A DNA stretch of 64,000 nucleotides. Origin: Blastobasis lacticolella (Eukaryota > Arthropoda > Insecta > Lepidoptera > Blastobasidae). The notes below the pieces were generated by a model. That model was not told the origin of the DNA, did not search any database, and saw only the letters and a program-made list of their open reading frames with translations. This document shows, in pieces, positions 1-10,660 of the stretch. The stretch's first letter is position 1. The number at the start of each line of letters is the position of its first letter. The translations under genes were made by a program, and so were the position numbers. The DNA lies in contig LR990049.1 of assembly GCA_905147135.1 (NCBI GenBank), forward strand, positions 3,241,428-3,305,427, written 5' to 3'.

Positions 1-27
1 ATAGTTAATTGCTTTACAATTATTGTG

Positions 28-880
28 CGTCGATAACGACGGCGCACAGTGCCCTACTCCCATACAAGAGATTGCTCGTAATTAAAAAAACCGAAGGTAA
101 GTAAAGTCGATCCTTTTACTTTTATTTTAAAGACAACTTACTAAAGAGCAATAAAATATATTTTTTTTCCTTAAAACTCATTAGAACGGTAAAATATTTT
201 AAGTTGAAGTATCTCCATTCATTGTCGTATTGATACTTGAAAAATCGGGGTTTTTCTTCTTTGCGATTGCGATTTAATAAAATTGATGTACTAAAGTATA
301 TGGTAGTGAAAGTTATGCAACTTGCTAAAGAAGGTTTAGACTTTTAAAATATATTATTTTAATTGTGATAATACCAACTGTTTTAAATTAAGATGATCGT
401 AAAGTTGTCATTGTTTTCGTTGACTTCTAATTTTCTATATCAACTTTCGAAAACCAGGCAGAAAAGTGGTAGTTGGAAACTCAAACATATTTTTTATTAA
501 TGTGTTACACTTCTATAATGCTAAACATATTATATTTAGGGCAATTTGTGCCCCGGAACATAACTTTTTTCAGGTGCAACTTGTACCGTGTTTTGTATGG
601 TTTCCATAAAAAAATGGACAGTCTGGTAAAAATATGGACCCTTTCTACAAGTAGGTACAATTTGGAATGGCAGAAAATTCGAATAAATGATAATGAAAAT
701 AATGTTTAATTTATTTCTTATTTTCTCAAGTGGAAACCACTGAACAACTATCCTGTGTGTCCTGTTCCACATACCTTTAAAACCATAAGTAAATCTGTGT
801 TTACAACGGTATTTGGTATTTTCTGACTGACTTAAATTACGAGCAATCGCTTGTATGGGAGTGGAGCACTGTGCGGCGTG
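28..880. repeat. Inverted repeat arms (28-86 and 832-880)
   Basis: The arm at about 40-86 is the reverse complement of 832-880 with roughly 90% identity over about 46 bases; the shared core includes CACTGTGC and ATTACGAGCAAT. The arms enclose about 750 bases of AT-rich DNA with no recognised gene. In each arm, read outward, a short reading frame begins MGV.HC, and the right arm continues into a THAP-like fragment. It could be a foldback transposon end or an inverted duplication of a 5' exon. I cannot tell which. Confidence 0.55.
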
Positions 881-984
881 TAGAACCAAAGTAAAAAACG
901 CGAAGCAAACCATTTGAGCGTCTTGAGCGAGGGATGCACCTGTTCGTAGTAATATTGATGACGTACATTACTTCTTTAATATAT

Positions 985-1132
985 TTTATAGTTTTCCTAA
1001 AGAGCCAGCCATAAGAGAAAAATGGATTGAAACAACTGATAGAGAAGATTGGATTCCTACTAAGTACAGCACCATTTGCTCGAGACATTTTAGAGAAAAG
1101 GATTATGCTGTGAAAAAATCTGGAAATAAATA
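985..1132 (+). pseudogene. THAP zinc-finger domain fragment
   Basis: The + frame at 985-1132 reads FPKEPAIREKW, then a second Trp (DWIP) and ICSRHF, followed by a stop. This is the middle and C-terminal half of a THAP domain, the C2CH DNA-binding finger found in P-element transposases and many animal regulators: F-P, two conserved Trp, Pro, then C-x2-H-F. A possible N-terminal pair (C-x2-C in MGVEHCAACRTK) lies upstream at 855-890 in the inverted-repeat arm, and an acceptor-like tttatag precedes 985, so an intron may separate them, although the phase does not join cleanly. Nothing follows the domain, so this is a fragment of a P-element-like or host THAP gene. Confidence 0.7.
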
Positions 1133-1489
1133 GATGGTGAAATACCGCGTGAAAAATTTTGTGTATAAAATCTTAAGTATGTTTTTAACCGTGTGTTGTG
1201 TAATACCAATACAATTATATTATAATATTATGCATGCATATAAGTGTTTAATTTTATTTAACGCTGTCACTTTCCCAATGCCTTTTTAAAAAATAGGGTA
1301 AAAATAAGTTTATACTGAACGAAGCTACTTCGTTTGAGTGGTTCCTATTCAACGAACTCCTAGCCCCCCTCTACCTTAGCTCTGCACTATCAGTAACCCT
1401 ACACTACCTCTGCCGTACCCCTACCGTATATCAGCCATGACCCTGCCATACTATAACTGTACCCTTACCTTAACACTAAAATAAAATAA

Positions 1490-1665
1490 ATAATCGTAGA
1501 CAAATGCCCTTTGCTGTGGGTGCTTCTTCTTGGTCGAGTCAATTTTTGAAAACCCTAGTTGTGACCTGCCGTGTAGTCGGCCACGGCAAAGGCCAGTCGC
1601 CAGGAACAGTTCCTCCCTAGTGCAGGTAGCAGGACAAAGTGGACAAAAGAGCAAATGCTCCATGG
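1490..1665 (-). pseudogene. LINE C-terminal Cys/His fragment
   Basis: The minus frame starting near 1663 reads MEHLLFCPLCPATCTREEL and then decays. The pattern T-M-x-H-L-L-x-C-P resembles the Cys/His knuckle after the reverse transcriptase of insect non-LTR elements (Jockey or R1 type). No RT motif is present, so only the extreme C-terminus and the start of a 3' UTR are left. The family assignment is from memory of similar insect LINE tails. Confidence 0.4.
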
Positions 1666-1856
1666 TTTGGGATGGGTGCTAGATAACTGATATAGTACTT
1701 ATACACTTTTTTTAAATACATACTTATTATACATAGAACACCCAGACCCGTAACAGAAATTAAAATTCATAATTTCAATTTCTGCCCAGCAGGAAATTGA
1801 ACCCGGGACCTCTTGTATGACAGACTAGCATGTTAACCACTGAACCACTCAGGACG
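1666..1856 (-). mobile_element. tRNA-derived SINE copy
   Basis: Read on the minus strand, the copy starts with an A-box-like gagtggttcagtggttaac, has a B box in gaggtcccgggttcaattt, then a body containing ggtctgggtgtt and a tail with tatctagcacccat. A plus-strand relative lies at 47757-47965. The head is tRNA-like but has no tRNA fold, so this is a retroposon. It sits inside the minisatellite block. Confidence 0.7.
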
Positions 1857-2304
1857 CACACATTATCGTACTCCTGACATAACTCTGCCGTACTAATGCC
1901 ATACCCCTATGGTAAATCTACAGTACCCCTACTCTATCTCCGCTTTATGCGTCCTTCAGCGCACCCCCCCTCCCTCTCCCCCCTCAATATAATAACATTT
2001 TCAATTCATTATTATTAAATAATAAATACCATAATAATATCAAAATATTAATATCGACAAGAATTCGATTTTGTCAATCCCTAGCGTAAATGTAAATTCA
2101 GAGAGGATTTACAGCACACACGTAACGCAATGTGTGTATGTGGTAGTGACCGATTGACTAATCACCGCGCTCCGTTTGTGTTTGCGTGTGCGTGCGTAAG
2201 CCTGTGCATATTAAGTTGCATGAGTAGTAGTAAAAATAGTGGGGTCGGGAACGGCGGCATCGGTTTCGGTACTAATGGCGAAGATGACACTTCTATCGTG
2301 TTCT

Positions 2305-2490
2305 GTGGAAAACCCTAACGAAAATTCCGTAAAGCGTCCGCTTTTCTAACGAAACCGGTGCGGGCGATGCGTCGCCGATGGTTCATATTTGTTTGCTACC
2401 GGTTCGTTTCGAAAAACGTAACAATTCCTTAAGGTTTCCTTGTGCTTTTTCTAACGTAACCGGTACGAACGATGCGGTGCCGATGGAAAG
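2305..2490 (+). repeat. Two imperfect direct repeats of about 105 bp
   Basis: Two copies about 103 bases apart share a run of type cttttctaacg.aaccggt.cg..cgatgcg.. and GCCGATGG (about 2305-2390 and 2408-2490). The segment is richer in CpG than its surroundings. It could be the subterminal part of an unrecognised transposon. Confidence 0.45.
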
Positions 2491-2689
2491 TACACTCTTA
2501 TACAGGGTAAAATATCGTATGCGTAGAATATAAAGGCGAGAGAGAGTAGTTTGTAGCTGATACCCGTAATGAATAATATACGTATCTAAATCTATAATCC
2601 AGTAGGTATTAAATTACTGTTTATAATAATTCCCTTTCGTATTTATTTTAATACATTAATATAGGTATTATGAAGCCTCCATTATTTTG

Positions 2690-3010
2690 TTATAGGTAGG
2701 TATTGATATTGACCTCCTCACCGTAAGTAGGTAATTGACTTAGATTTACTTAGGTACTTACCTATGCCTAATATCAGTGCCTTATTCTTTCTATTACTTA
2801 GATCACTCCTTACCACGCTCACGATCCACGATCACGCCTTATTTTTTCTATTACCTACTCATCTAGACTAGGTAGTCTAGGTAGTCTAGTAGGCATAGGT
2901 ATGCCTACGGTTAGTACCCGCCAACGGAATAGTACTAAAAATTTGGTTGTCGTACATGTATTTACCTAGGTATTCAATATTTGAGCCTAGGTGGGGCCGT
3001 CACAGTTAGA
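2690..3010 (+). repeat. CCTAGGT-rich dispersed repeat
   Basis: The stretch is full of taggta/cctaggt words, including gtctaggtagtctag at 2870-2890, and ends in atttgagcctaggtgg and gccgtcacag. The reverse complement of that end occurs at 47226-47300, in a setting with the same short words, so both belong to one dispersed family. No coding potential is visible. Confidence 0.5.
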
Positions 3011-3059
3011 TGGAGCACTCACATTAGATTTACTGACGATGCACTGTATGACTGACTGA

Positions 3060-3640
3060 GTAGTCTTAGCTGAAACCTTGGAAGACTTGGGCAAAATGCT
3101 CGACAACCTCTGTAGAGCATCACAACAAGTAAGTCTTAAAATGAACATGGACAAGACGAAAATTAAGTCAAATGTCCATGTTGTGCCTACTCCGGTTACA
3201 GATGGAGGCGCTTCACTTGAAGTTGCTAAACACTATCCATACCAAAGACAAATTGTCTAGCTATAATCTGTCCAGACTGACTTGTCTTATTTGGTGAAGG
3301 AAATTATGTATTTAAATGGATAATGTGCAGCAGTATTCGTTGAAATTTACATTCTATGTATTTCTTGTATGAATCTCGACATCTATACACAATGTACGTA
3401 GCGTGATTGATACAGCAAGTTGTGATTTTGACAAGTCAGTTTAAACAGATCATAGGTAGGTCCAACTTCGAGAAAGAGGTCAATCGACGAATCCAACTAC
3501 ATTCATTCATCGCAGCAAGCTACACCGTATATTTTCGTCCCAATTACCGCAGTGTCTCAAGACGAATGGCAATGGCAATGTGTGTTGCCAGTAATGACTT
3601 ACTGAACAGAGACGTGGCCTCTCACTGTGGGCCTTAGGTA
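3060..3640 (+). pseudogene. RTE-type LINE reverse transcriptase fragment
   Basis: The + frame at 3066-3260 reads ETLEDLGKMLDNL, NMDKTKIKSN and HVVPTPVTDGG, the segment just after the RT catalytic box. The frame at 3440-3637 continues with GRSNFEKEVNRRIQL and a degraded C-terminal region. The same order occurs in the longer copy at 23265-25325 (minus). About 180 bases of other sequence separate the halves, and stops interrupt both. This is a decayed, 5'-truncated RTE copy. Confidence 0.85.
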
Positions 3641-3649
3641 TAAGAAAGG

Positions 3650-4050
3650 CTAAAACCAATTTCGTCTAGGAAGATTTCCTCCATTGTTTTCGGGATTATC
3701 CCCAATGTACAAGTAATCATGTACTACCCAAACTTTGAACACGAAGAGAATCGCTCAAAGTTATTTATAAGTTCCCTTTAATTGCTTTCGTAAGTGACCA
3801 CATACCTTGATGACGCCGCTAACCTGTAATAAAGATAAGCGGACACGTCACAAACAAAAATAGTATTTATATAAAACAATACTGATTAACTTAAAAACTA
3901 CCGAACCGAATCAAAACATTATTTATGTGATGAGGAAGCTACATTCTTCCAGATTATCGTAGGAATATCTTGGCAAAGATGGCCCAGTTTTGTTCTTTCG
4001 CTTAGGGCCCGCAGTTCGATTGACCATCATCCAGGATTTGGTAAGATAAG
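3650..4050. other. No recognisable gene
   Basis: AT-rich sequence between the RTE fragment and a SINE-like repeat. I see no splice-consistent exon, RNA gene or transposon end here. Confidence 0.5.
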
Positions 4051-4190
4051 GGTCGAATGCCATCTGACCTCCGTGAACCTGTTAACATACCAGATTGGAT
4101 CATGGTTAGGTACACATTCAGCCACCTGTATGTGCTGGTTTCACCACGATGTTTTCACTCACAATTAGAGCATCGGTTAGTTTTCTTTTT
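4050..4190 (-). repeat. Dispersed SINE body fragment
   Basis: gccatctgacctccgtgaac and cagattggatcatg recur at 29740-29790 and, in shorter form, at 11000-11040. At 29735-29972 the same body is attached to a tRNA-like head, so this is the 3' part of that SINE family on the minus strand. Confidence 0.6.
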
Positions 4191-4194
4191 TCGT

Positions 4195-4320
4195 GACTAA
4201 CTAGCAGATAGGCCACCTGGTGGTAAGCGATAACTGTCACCCATAACATTAACATGCATTTTGGTTGCAGGCAACAATAAATGCAGAACCGTAAGTGCGT
4301 TGTCGTTCAAACCAGAGTGA
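4195..4320 (-). repeat. LINE/SINE 3'-tail repeat
   Basis: ggccacctggtggtaagcga followed by gtcacccat resembles the reverse complement of the tail at 62160-62290 (gtggtgaccactttccatca then ggtggcccg). It is a short, diverged copy of a common 3'-tail sequence. Confidence 0.45.
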
Positions 4321-4539
4321 AAAAATAATGTTCAACTAAACTCGGTTCAGTTTCTACTAATTCAACTAATGTACTTCAAAACAGAGTCATTTGTACAAGG
4401 CGGCACTGGGGTTCGCGGGGGACCTCTACTCAGGAGGTAATTTTCAATAGTGGTCAAAAGCAAATTCATAGATTATAAGGTAAGTACGAAAACTTTTCTC
4501 TAAAGAAATCTTCATTGACTCGTAAAAATCATATACATG

Positions 4540-4802
4540 CGCTTATTACACATGCCTGAATTCAGATACTAAATTCAGAAGCAAAAAGCGTAAGACCAAA
4601 TCAAAATGGAATGTATTGCTCATTAAATAAGGTCCATTTTTGTATCATGGCTTTTGTAAAGCGGAGCGACACGTAACATAATATAAGTGATACAAAAATT
4701 GACCTTATTCTATATGCATATATACATTTCACTTTGATTTGCTCTCACGCTTTTTGCTTCTGAATAAATTCAGTAACTGAATTTAGGCATGTGTAATAAG
4801 CG
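4540..4802. mobile_element. 263-bp MITE with inverted termini
   Basis: The left end (4540 onward) has cgcttattacacatgcc, and the right end is its reverse complement (ggcatgtgtaataagcg, to 4802). Inner arms also pair: attcagaagcaaaaagcg on the left against cgctttttgcttctgaat on the right. There is no coding capacity. A related incomplete copy lies at 53681-53790. The superfamily is unknown and I could not fix a target duplication. Confidence 0.75.
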
Positions 4803-4833
4803 TATTAGTCAAATCCAGCCTAAAACTTTTAAA

Positions 4834-5586
4834 TCTACACTAATATTATAAAGAGGAAAGATTTGTACCTATTTTTGTATGTTTGTATGTTTGTAATGAA
4901 TAGGCTCAAAAAGTACTGGGCCGATTTAAAAAATTCTTTCACCAATAGAATGCTACATTCTTCCAATTTGACATAGGCTACATATCATTTTGAAAAAAAT
5001 TAGGGATCCTTGGTAAAATTTGAACAATGTAACCGAAGGTGTTGAAAAATGAGTCTTAAAATGTCTTTCGTCGAATGCGCTGCCGAAACTATTAGCAATA
5101 GAACAAAATAATGTACAACAATATTGAAGAACATCATAATGTCTACAAAAAACTCCGCGGTAGCATATGTCCAACTATTGTAGTTATGTCACAATAAGTG
5201 TTCTTTTATTTTCAAAATTTAATTAAAATGCCGCCGCTAAAAATCGCTCTTTATTTGTACCTTGGTATAAATCCTTATCAAAATCAATTACTTCATATTC
5301 ACGACTGCTTCAATACCTTTATATAACTTTTTGAATTATTCAATTCAGACATTCCATTCGAAAGATATCACGAGTTTAAAAATGTGAATATTAGAAAAAA
5401 GTCGCGTGTTCGCCGCTCAGCCCGCTCGGCTATCTAGGCAGCATGGGGTACGTACGGGAGCAGTCAATGTCAATATAAATTAATAATAATTTTTAATAAA
5501 TAAAAATATTTGTGAAAAAAAGTGTTTTATATCCATATTTCCAAAAATAAAAAATTGTCTACCCCGTGCGAAGCCGGGACGGGCTA
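4834..5586 (+). mobile_element. Helitron-like non-autonomous copy A
   Basis: Starts tctacactaatattataaag and has the usual subterminal text (gaataggctc, then ggccgattt). It ends with a GC-rich hairpin, ccccgtgcgaagccgggacg, at about 5562-5584. This is the structure of the non-autonomous Helitrons common in Lepidoptera. The next copy starts directly at 5587. No Rep/helicase sequence is present. Confidence 0.7.
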
Positions 5587-6243
5587 TCTATACTAATATT
5601 ATATAGAGGAAATGTTTGATTTTTTGTTTGTTTGTTTGATTTTTTGTTTGTTTGTTTGTTTGTTTGTATTGAATAGGCTTCGAAACTACTGGACCGATTT
5701 CAAAAATTCTTTCACCGTTAGGAAGCTACACTATCCGCGGGTGACATAGGCTATATTATATTTTCTAAAAAATTACGGATCATTAATAAAACTCCAATAA
5801 TGTAACCCAAGGTGTAAAAAAATACCCAAAAAATTCCTTACATCGCGTGCGCTGCGAAAACTATTGATGATAGAACAAAATAATGTACTACGACTTTGCA
5901 GAACACATCATTATCTACAAAAGGTGTTGCGACAGTATATGTCTAACTATTATAGTTATGTCACAATAAGTGTTCTTTTATTTTCAAAATTTAATTAAAA
6001 TGCCGCCGCTAAAAAACGCTCTTTATTTGTACCTTGATATTAATCCTTATCAAAATCAATTACTTCACATTCATGACTGCTTTAATACCTTTATATAACT
6101 TTTTGAATTATTCAATTCAGACATTCCATTCGAAAGATATCACGAGTTTAAAAATGTAAATATTAGAAAAAAGTCGCGTGTTCGCCGCTCAGTCCGCTCG
6201 GCTATCTAGGCAGCACGGGGTACGTACGGGGGAGTCAATGTCA
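5587..6243 (+). mobile_element. Helitron-like copy B, tandem to A
   Basis: Begins tctatactaatattatatag immediately after the copy A hairpin. The interior 5940-6243 repeats 5184-5476 of copy A nearly base for base, including aaaatgccgccgctaaaaa and cgcgtgttcgccgctcag, so A and B form a head-to-tail pair. The 5' region contains a TTTG-rich microsatellite (5615-5665). B loses similarity near 6243. Confidence 0.65.
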
Positions 6244-6345
6244 AGAAATACGGCAGTCAGGAGCCGGGTCGCCCCTTCCCTCTAAAATGGTTGAGGAGAC
6301 GGTTGGAACTTTTGTGATCGTAATATGGTGTCCTGTTTGTAACGG
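6244..6345 (+). repeat. Short repeat shared with 45850-45960
   Basis: ccgggtcgcc..ttccctc..a.atggttga recurs near 45870-45917. It is a fragment of a dispersed element inserted between Helitron-like pieces. Confidence 0.4.
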
Positions 6346-6389
6346 GACACTACTCAGTACATACTTAAGTATAATATAATTACTTCATA

Positions 6390-6585
6390 TTATAAAACGA
6401 AGTCCCACGCCGTGTCTTACTGTCAGTCTGTACGCGATAAACTCAAGAACTACTGAACGGATTTTCATGCGGTATTCACACACAGACTACATAGTGCGGT
6501 TTTAGACAACGTGATTCATGACGAAGGTTCAGGTGTATAATTTGTTAAGGTTTACTACCCGTGCGAAGCCGGGGCGGGCCGCTAG
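6390..6585 (+). mobile_element. Helitron-like 3' end C
   Basis: ataaaacgaagtcccacgcc, then gaactactgaacggattttc, and a terminal hairpin cccgtgcgaagccggggcgg followed by CTAG at 6582-6585. This is the textbook Helitron 3' end. The body differs from copies A and B and so belongs to another subfamily. Confidence 0.65.
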
Positions 6586-6589
6586 TTAT

Positions 6590-7159
6590 ATATATAGTCG
6601 TCTTCGTATCCGACGACAGCGACTCCTTGTAAGTATAACCTTCAAATTAATAATTAAATGTCAACCTTACTTTCAATGTTAGCCTATTCCGGACCACCTT
6701 ATTGTCAAAAGTAGTCCGATCCAATCACGTGAACCAATCACGTTGCTCTAAACACCGTCCGCCATCTTGCCTTTTCCATCCATTTGCCGAAGCGGAAGCC
6801 TTGTTGGTTTTTGTTGTGTCGTGAAAATTACTGAATTTCTAATAGAAAAACCTATTAAACATACCAAAAAAATTGGGAAAAGTGTGGAGGAAGTGCCTAG
6901 CCTCATCTTTAATTTTCATATCCAATTGTATTATTTATCTATAAACCTTAATCTATACCTATCTTTGACAACATTATTGTAAGCCAACGACAACCCTAAT
7001 GAAATCGTTAGTTGGATTCTTCAAAAGTAGTCAAATCCTGATAGAACTGGTTAAATTCAGTTCCCTATCATTAAAAAATTGTCAATACCTTGAAAACAAA
7101 ACAAGTTAATCCGAATATTTAATCGCGTTTCTCTCCGTAAGTAAACACAAGCATTAACT
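6590..7159. other. No recognisable gene
   Basis: AT-rich sequence. Two short similar words (gtcaaaagtagtc near 6705 and ttcaaaagtagtc near 7020) may belong to a decayed foldback repeat. Nothing else is supportable. Confidence 0.4.
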
Positions 7160-7659
7160 ATAGGGGAAGGTGGCCTGAAACGGATAACTTTCGCGCGAGG
7201 AAAAAACAAATTTGAAATGTGGTATATATCTTAGTATGATTCAGTTTATAAGATAGGATGATTATCAAACTTGACAATAAATCACAATTTTAAAGCATTT
7301 TCTATTAAATATTTTATAAAGAAACGTGTAGAAAAACCCGTTTTGCCCGCATATAAGTCTAAAATGGGTATGTGATTTGGGCAAAACGGGTAGAGGTCAT
7401 AATTTTCAAAAATGGTAAATAAAACTTAAAATGTAGCAGGTAGGAATAGGAGGTGTACAGGAATTGTAGATCAAAATACCCAAAATACCCCTTTGACGTC
7501 TTTTTACAAAATATATTGAAATATTTACTTTACAGCAAATTCTTCATGTAATTCGTTTTGTATTAAATTGTTCATATAAAACCATACCCGTTTTGCCCAA
7601 TAGCATATGTTTTTGTAAAGTAATTAAAGACTTAAAAATGAAAGCCAATCTTCCCCTAT
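7160..7659. mobile_element. Probable MITE, about 500 bp
   Basis: The left end ataggggaaggtggcc and the reverse complement of the right end (ataggggaagattggc) match at about 14 of 16 bases. The interior repeats a short motif on both strands (cccgttttgccc / gggcaaaacggg at about 7340, 7380 and 7585). There is no coding region. The element lies directly upstream of the secreted-peptide gene promoter. Confidence 0.5.
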
Positions 7660-7704
7660 TTCGTACTCGTCGAAATCAGAGATGCGATAAACTTCAAACT
7701 CTCA

Positions 7705-7731
7705 TATATATATATTCTCGCGTAATAGACA
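7705..7731 (+). promoter_or_regulatory. TATA box and probable start of the peptide gene
   Basis: The alternating TATATATATA at 7705-7714 lies about 26 bases before an initiator-like acagtca around 7731, and the ATG is at 7758. This spacing fits a standard RNA polymerase II core promoter with a short 5' UTR. Confidence 0.55.
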
Positions 7732-7757
7732 GTCAACAGTAACAGTTAATCTGCGCA

Positions 7758-9752
7758 ATGGGTTGGTTCGCGTTGGCAACTCTGCTCCTGGCTGTGTGCA
7801 TTGTGTGCGCATTAGCAGCACCCAATAGTAAGTGTTGTCATTTACATGATAAGAAGTTTAAAAACAACAGGAAAGTGTAGTACGGCCCGTTCCGACTTTA
7901 TACATCATATTCACAGAGCAAAAAAAATATGCCAGTCTATAGAGAGGGCTGGGACAGCTTTTTCATACATTTCATGCGTGCCAGGTCAGAGACAATAAAT
8001 AATTAAATCTCCGTCATTTTCTGTCAGTATCAAATTAAAAGGGATGTTCACTCTGTCGAAATATTCTTTCGATATGTTATATTAAGCAATATTATCGATA
8101 TCGACATACTTAATAAAAATATTCCTAACACATAATCAGCTCATGTAATCATTATAGCACCGCTTTTTTACATTACATTATGTTGTAATGTAAAAATAAA
8201 ATGTTCTTTACATTAGGTAGTAATGTATGTCATTTCATTAATGCTCTTGGGATCCCGCCAGGTTCATACATACGTTTGATACAAGTATTTGCCGATTTTT
8301 AAAAGCTTTAACAATTACTTTTTACATTTAAATCAATAAAATTAGCACGTCATTATGTATAATGAGCACTGTGTATATGGAAACATTTCGGTGGAAAATG
8401 CTGTGAGCAGATTTTGTCATATTGATTAAATATCTAGGTGTTAGGCCTTCCCGTCATTTCAATCCATTTAGGTTTAGTAAAAGCTTCGTCAGGAAAGCTA
8501 AAGAAAAAAATGTAATGAAAATAAGAGTTTGCAAAGCTAGGGCTTTCTCGTGGGTAATTTTGTTCACTCACATCTTTGTCTCCTCTCGATGCTTTACTCA
8601 ATGTAACCACTGAATAATATAAAAAGATTAACTAATATCTAAAGACTTCAAACAGAGACTGATTTGTCTGAAATTATCAGCATTTTCATATAAACCTTTC
8701 GATAAACTGCCCTAAAAACGATTTCCACGCGGGCGAAGTTCGCGCAAAATCTAGTCTAAAATCAAAATCTTAAATAGAAGCCATTTAAAATATCCAGGCA
8801 GGTACGGATAAGTTCTTACCCGTGGTAAGAAACACCGCAGTTGTGTTTATTGACTGAGTTGGTGTTGTTTTTGCAAAGTAATATTGCGCACTTCGGCATT
8901 TTGCTGCGTTTACAAACAACGTTAAGTTATCTAAAATAATAATAAATAATTTCGAAAAAAGCTCATAAAACAAGAATCTTTAACACGCATTTATTTCACA
9001 TAGGTACTACACACATTCTACAATTGATAACCAGCGAGTTTTAATATATATAAATGGTAGGTCCAAAGCACCTCACTAATTTAATAAAATAACAAAGCCG
9101 ATAACACCAAATTTAAAAATATTGTACTAATATATAAATTAAAGTAGTTTGTTTACAAATGCGTCTGACAAGTAAATTGTTTGTTAAAGTGACGGTTGGC
9201 ATGCATTTTACCCATCAGGGCCGCTCTACACTAACCATGAAGGTAGCTTACTTTCCAATCTCTTTGCACAATATTAATAATTAACATATCGCATTGTAAC
9301 ATATTTTAAAAGTTCCCGTGACTATGATGGATACAACTGCGTCAAAATATCGGGCTACTCGTAATCAAAAGATACGCGATAGTTCTACATTAAAAGCTTA
9401 TGTTATGTGATTCGGTCTCACGCGGTGGGGGTTCAGTTCAAGAAATAATTCAATATTTAGAATCTAATCTAAATATTGAATTACAATACAAGGAATCTAA
9501 ATCGGCAAATTTCCAGTTGATAATAGGCATAGCTGGGTGCACAAAGCACCAGTCATGAAACATGTTGTGAAGTTGTCACTCTCATAGATCTAACCGGGTC
9601 TCTTCGCAGGTGGCGAGGGTGGGTACAACAACGGGGACCAAAGTTCCTTACCCGCCCGCCGGGCCAACGCGCCTGAGATAATCGACAGCGTAAGCCGACT
9701 CGTCTCAGGTATCCTCCAAAACGTGGGAAAGATGAAGAACCCTTCCAAATAA
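7758..9752 (+). CDS. Two-exon gene for a 70-residue secreted peptide precursor
   Basis: Exon 1 (7758-7827) encodes M-G-W-F and a hydrophobic run ending CALAAPN; exon 2 (9610-9752) completes a split Ser codon and runs to a TAA. The donor is AATA|GTAAGT and the acceptor CTTCGCAG|GT, both strong. The predicted protein has a signal peptide (about residues 1-21), a Gly/Asn/Gln-rich spacer (GEGGYNNGDQSS), an Arg-Arg pair at 40-41 that could be a convertase site, and a C-terminal 29 residues rich in Ile/Val/Leu spaced with Lys/Arg/Asn/Ser (EIIDSVSRLVSGILQNVGK), as in an amphipathic helix. There is no Cys in the mature part. A TATA box precedes it and a poly(A) signal follows. I do not recognise the family. 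A neuropeptide or hormone, an antimicrobial peptide or a venom/salivary-like peptide are all possible. Confidence 0.75.
7828..9609 (+). other. Intron of the peptide gene
   Basis: The 1.78-kb intron runs from GTAAGT to CGCAG. It holds palindromic attacattatgttgtaatg-type words (8170-8230), a Helitron-like 3' end near 8640-8762, and otherwise featureless AT-rich DNA. Confidence 0.65.
8640..8762 (+). mobile_element. Helitron-like 3' terminal fragment
   Basis: aacgatttccacgcgggcga followed by agttcgcgcaaaatctagt gives a short hairpin and a CTAG-type end like those of insect Helitrons. It lies inside the peptide-gene intron. Confidence 0.4.
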
Positions 9753-10315
9753 CGGCGCCAAACAGGACACGATGAAGAACCCGCGGTGGCTAATCATTAA
9801 CAATTTAGTTCAGAAGCCTTCCCTCAATCCGATCTCTTTTTACTTGGTCTGCTGTTATTTATCTTGCTATTTGAGTGCATGTAGGTAAAATCTTCCGACT
9901 GTATTTTAAGCCATTTATCACTGACCGATTGAGCTGAAATTTTGCATACACGTTGGGTTATTAGCTGTGGCGTATTTCTATATCCTATATGGCAGACTCC
10001 AGAAGATTATTATTATTATCATCTACGTCTATCATGACTTACATATGCCAAGATCCGCTTTCCTACTTGTCATTCACCATTTCTCCCTTCTTCGCCCGGT
10101 CGTCAGCATCGTGATGCACCCCCAGATATAATTAGATATAGGTACATCATAATTAATCCAATTCAACCAGTCTCAGATCCCTAACGGAAAGATTAACTTC
10201 AGAGTAACTCGTGAGCAGATTGTCCAATCTATTGTATTTCAAAGTTACGCAGTAGTGCTTCATTTGTATACTAAAAAGAACTGCAGTCAATAAAACTTTT
10301 ATTGTGTTTACCTAT
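9753..10315 (+). terminator. 3' UTR and poly(A) signal of the peptide gene
   Basis: After the stop codon the sequence is non-coding. The first good AATAAA lies at 10289-10294, followed by a T/GT-rich stretch (ttttattgtgttta). The 12-base word gatgaagaaccc occurs both at the end of the coding region and just after the stop (about 9770), suggesting a small local duplication. Confidence 0.5.
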
Positions 10316-10351
10316 TGAGTTTTATTTGTGTAGAAGCCTTTCTCCGCGGCG

Positions 10352-10660
10352 CTCCTGCATCGCCTGAAAGGAGGTGTCATGAGATTAGCCGAAGCCTTGT
10401 CATCAGTGTCGTGTCAGAAGAATAGCACCAACCCGTTACGCTCATGGGTATCGTACAAGGCGACTAATGTTTTTGAGGCTAAAGCTCAAGAGTCTCCGTA
10501 GTCTGGAAAATAGGCAGCAGCATTTTCCATTGTTATATTTAAACACTGCGATCTTCAATCCGCCTGCCAAGCGTGGAGATTATGGGAATAACCTCCCCTT
10601 TCGTGGGAGAAGCCCTAAATCCTGCAGTAGATTAATACGGGCTGTGATGATGATGTCGCC
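10352..10660 (+). repeat. Dispersed LINE-tail-like repeat, copy 1
   Basis: tcatgggtatcgtacaaggc, aagagtctccgtagtctg and tttccattgttatatttaaa recur in the same order at 11150-11425 with about 85% identity. The end ttcgtgggagaagccctaaa resembles the GGGGGAGGCC.TGCCCAGCAGTGGG 3' ends of lepidopteran RTE-type LINEs. There is no coding capacity. Confidence 0.55.

Larger units (their letters stand above)
1350..1980 (-). repeat. Degenerate C-rich minisatellite, interrupted
   Basis: Stretches at 1350-1460 and 1860-1980 are built from variants of ctaccctacc / gccgtacccctac. The same motif family appears on the opposite strand as a purer array at 45582-45803. Between the two stretches lie a LINE fragment and a SINE. 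It looks like part of a transposon 3' region carrying a short-period minisatellite. Confidence 0.5.
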
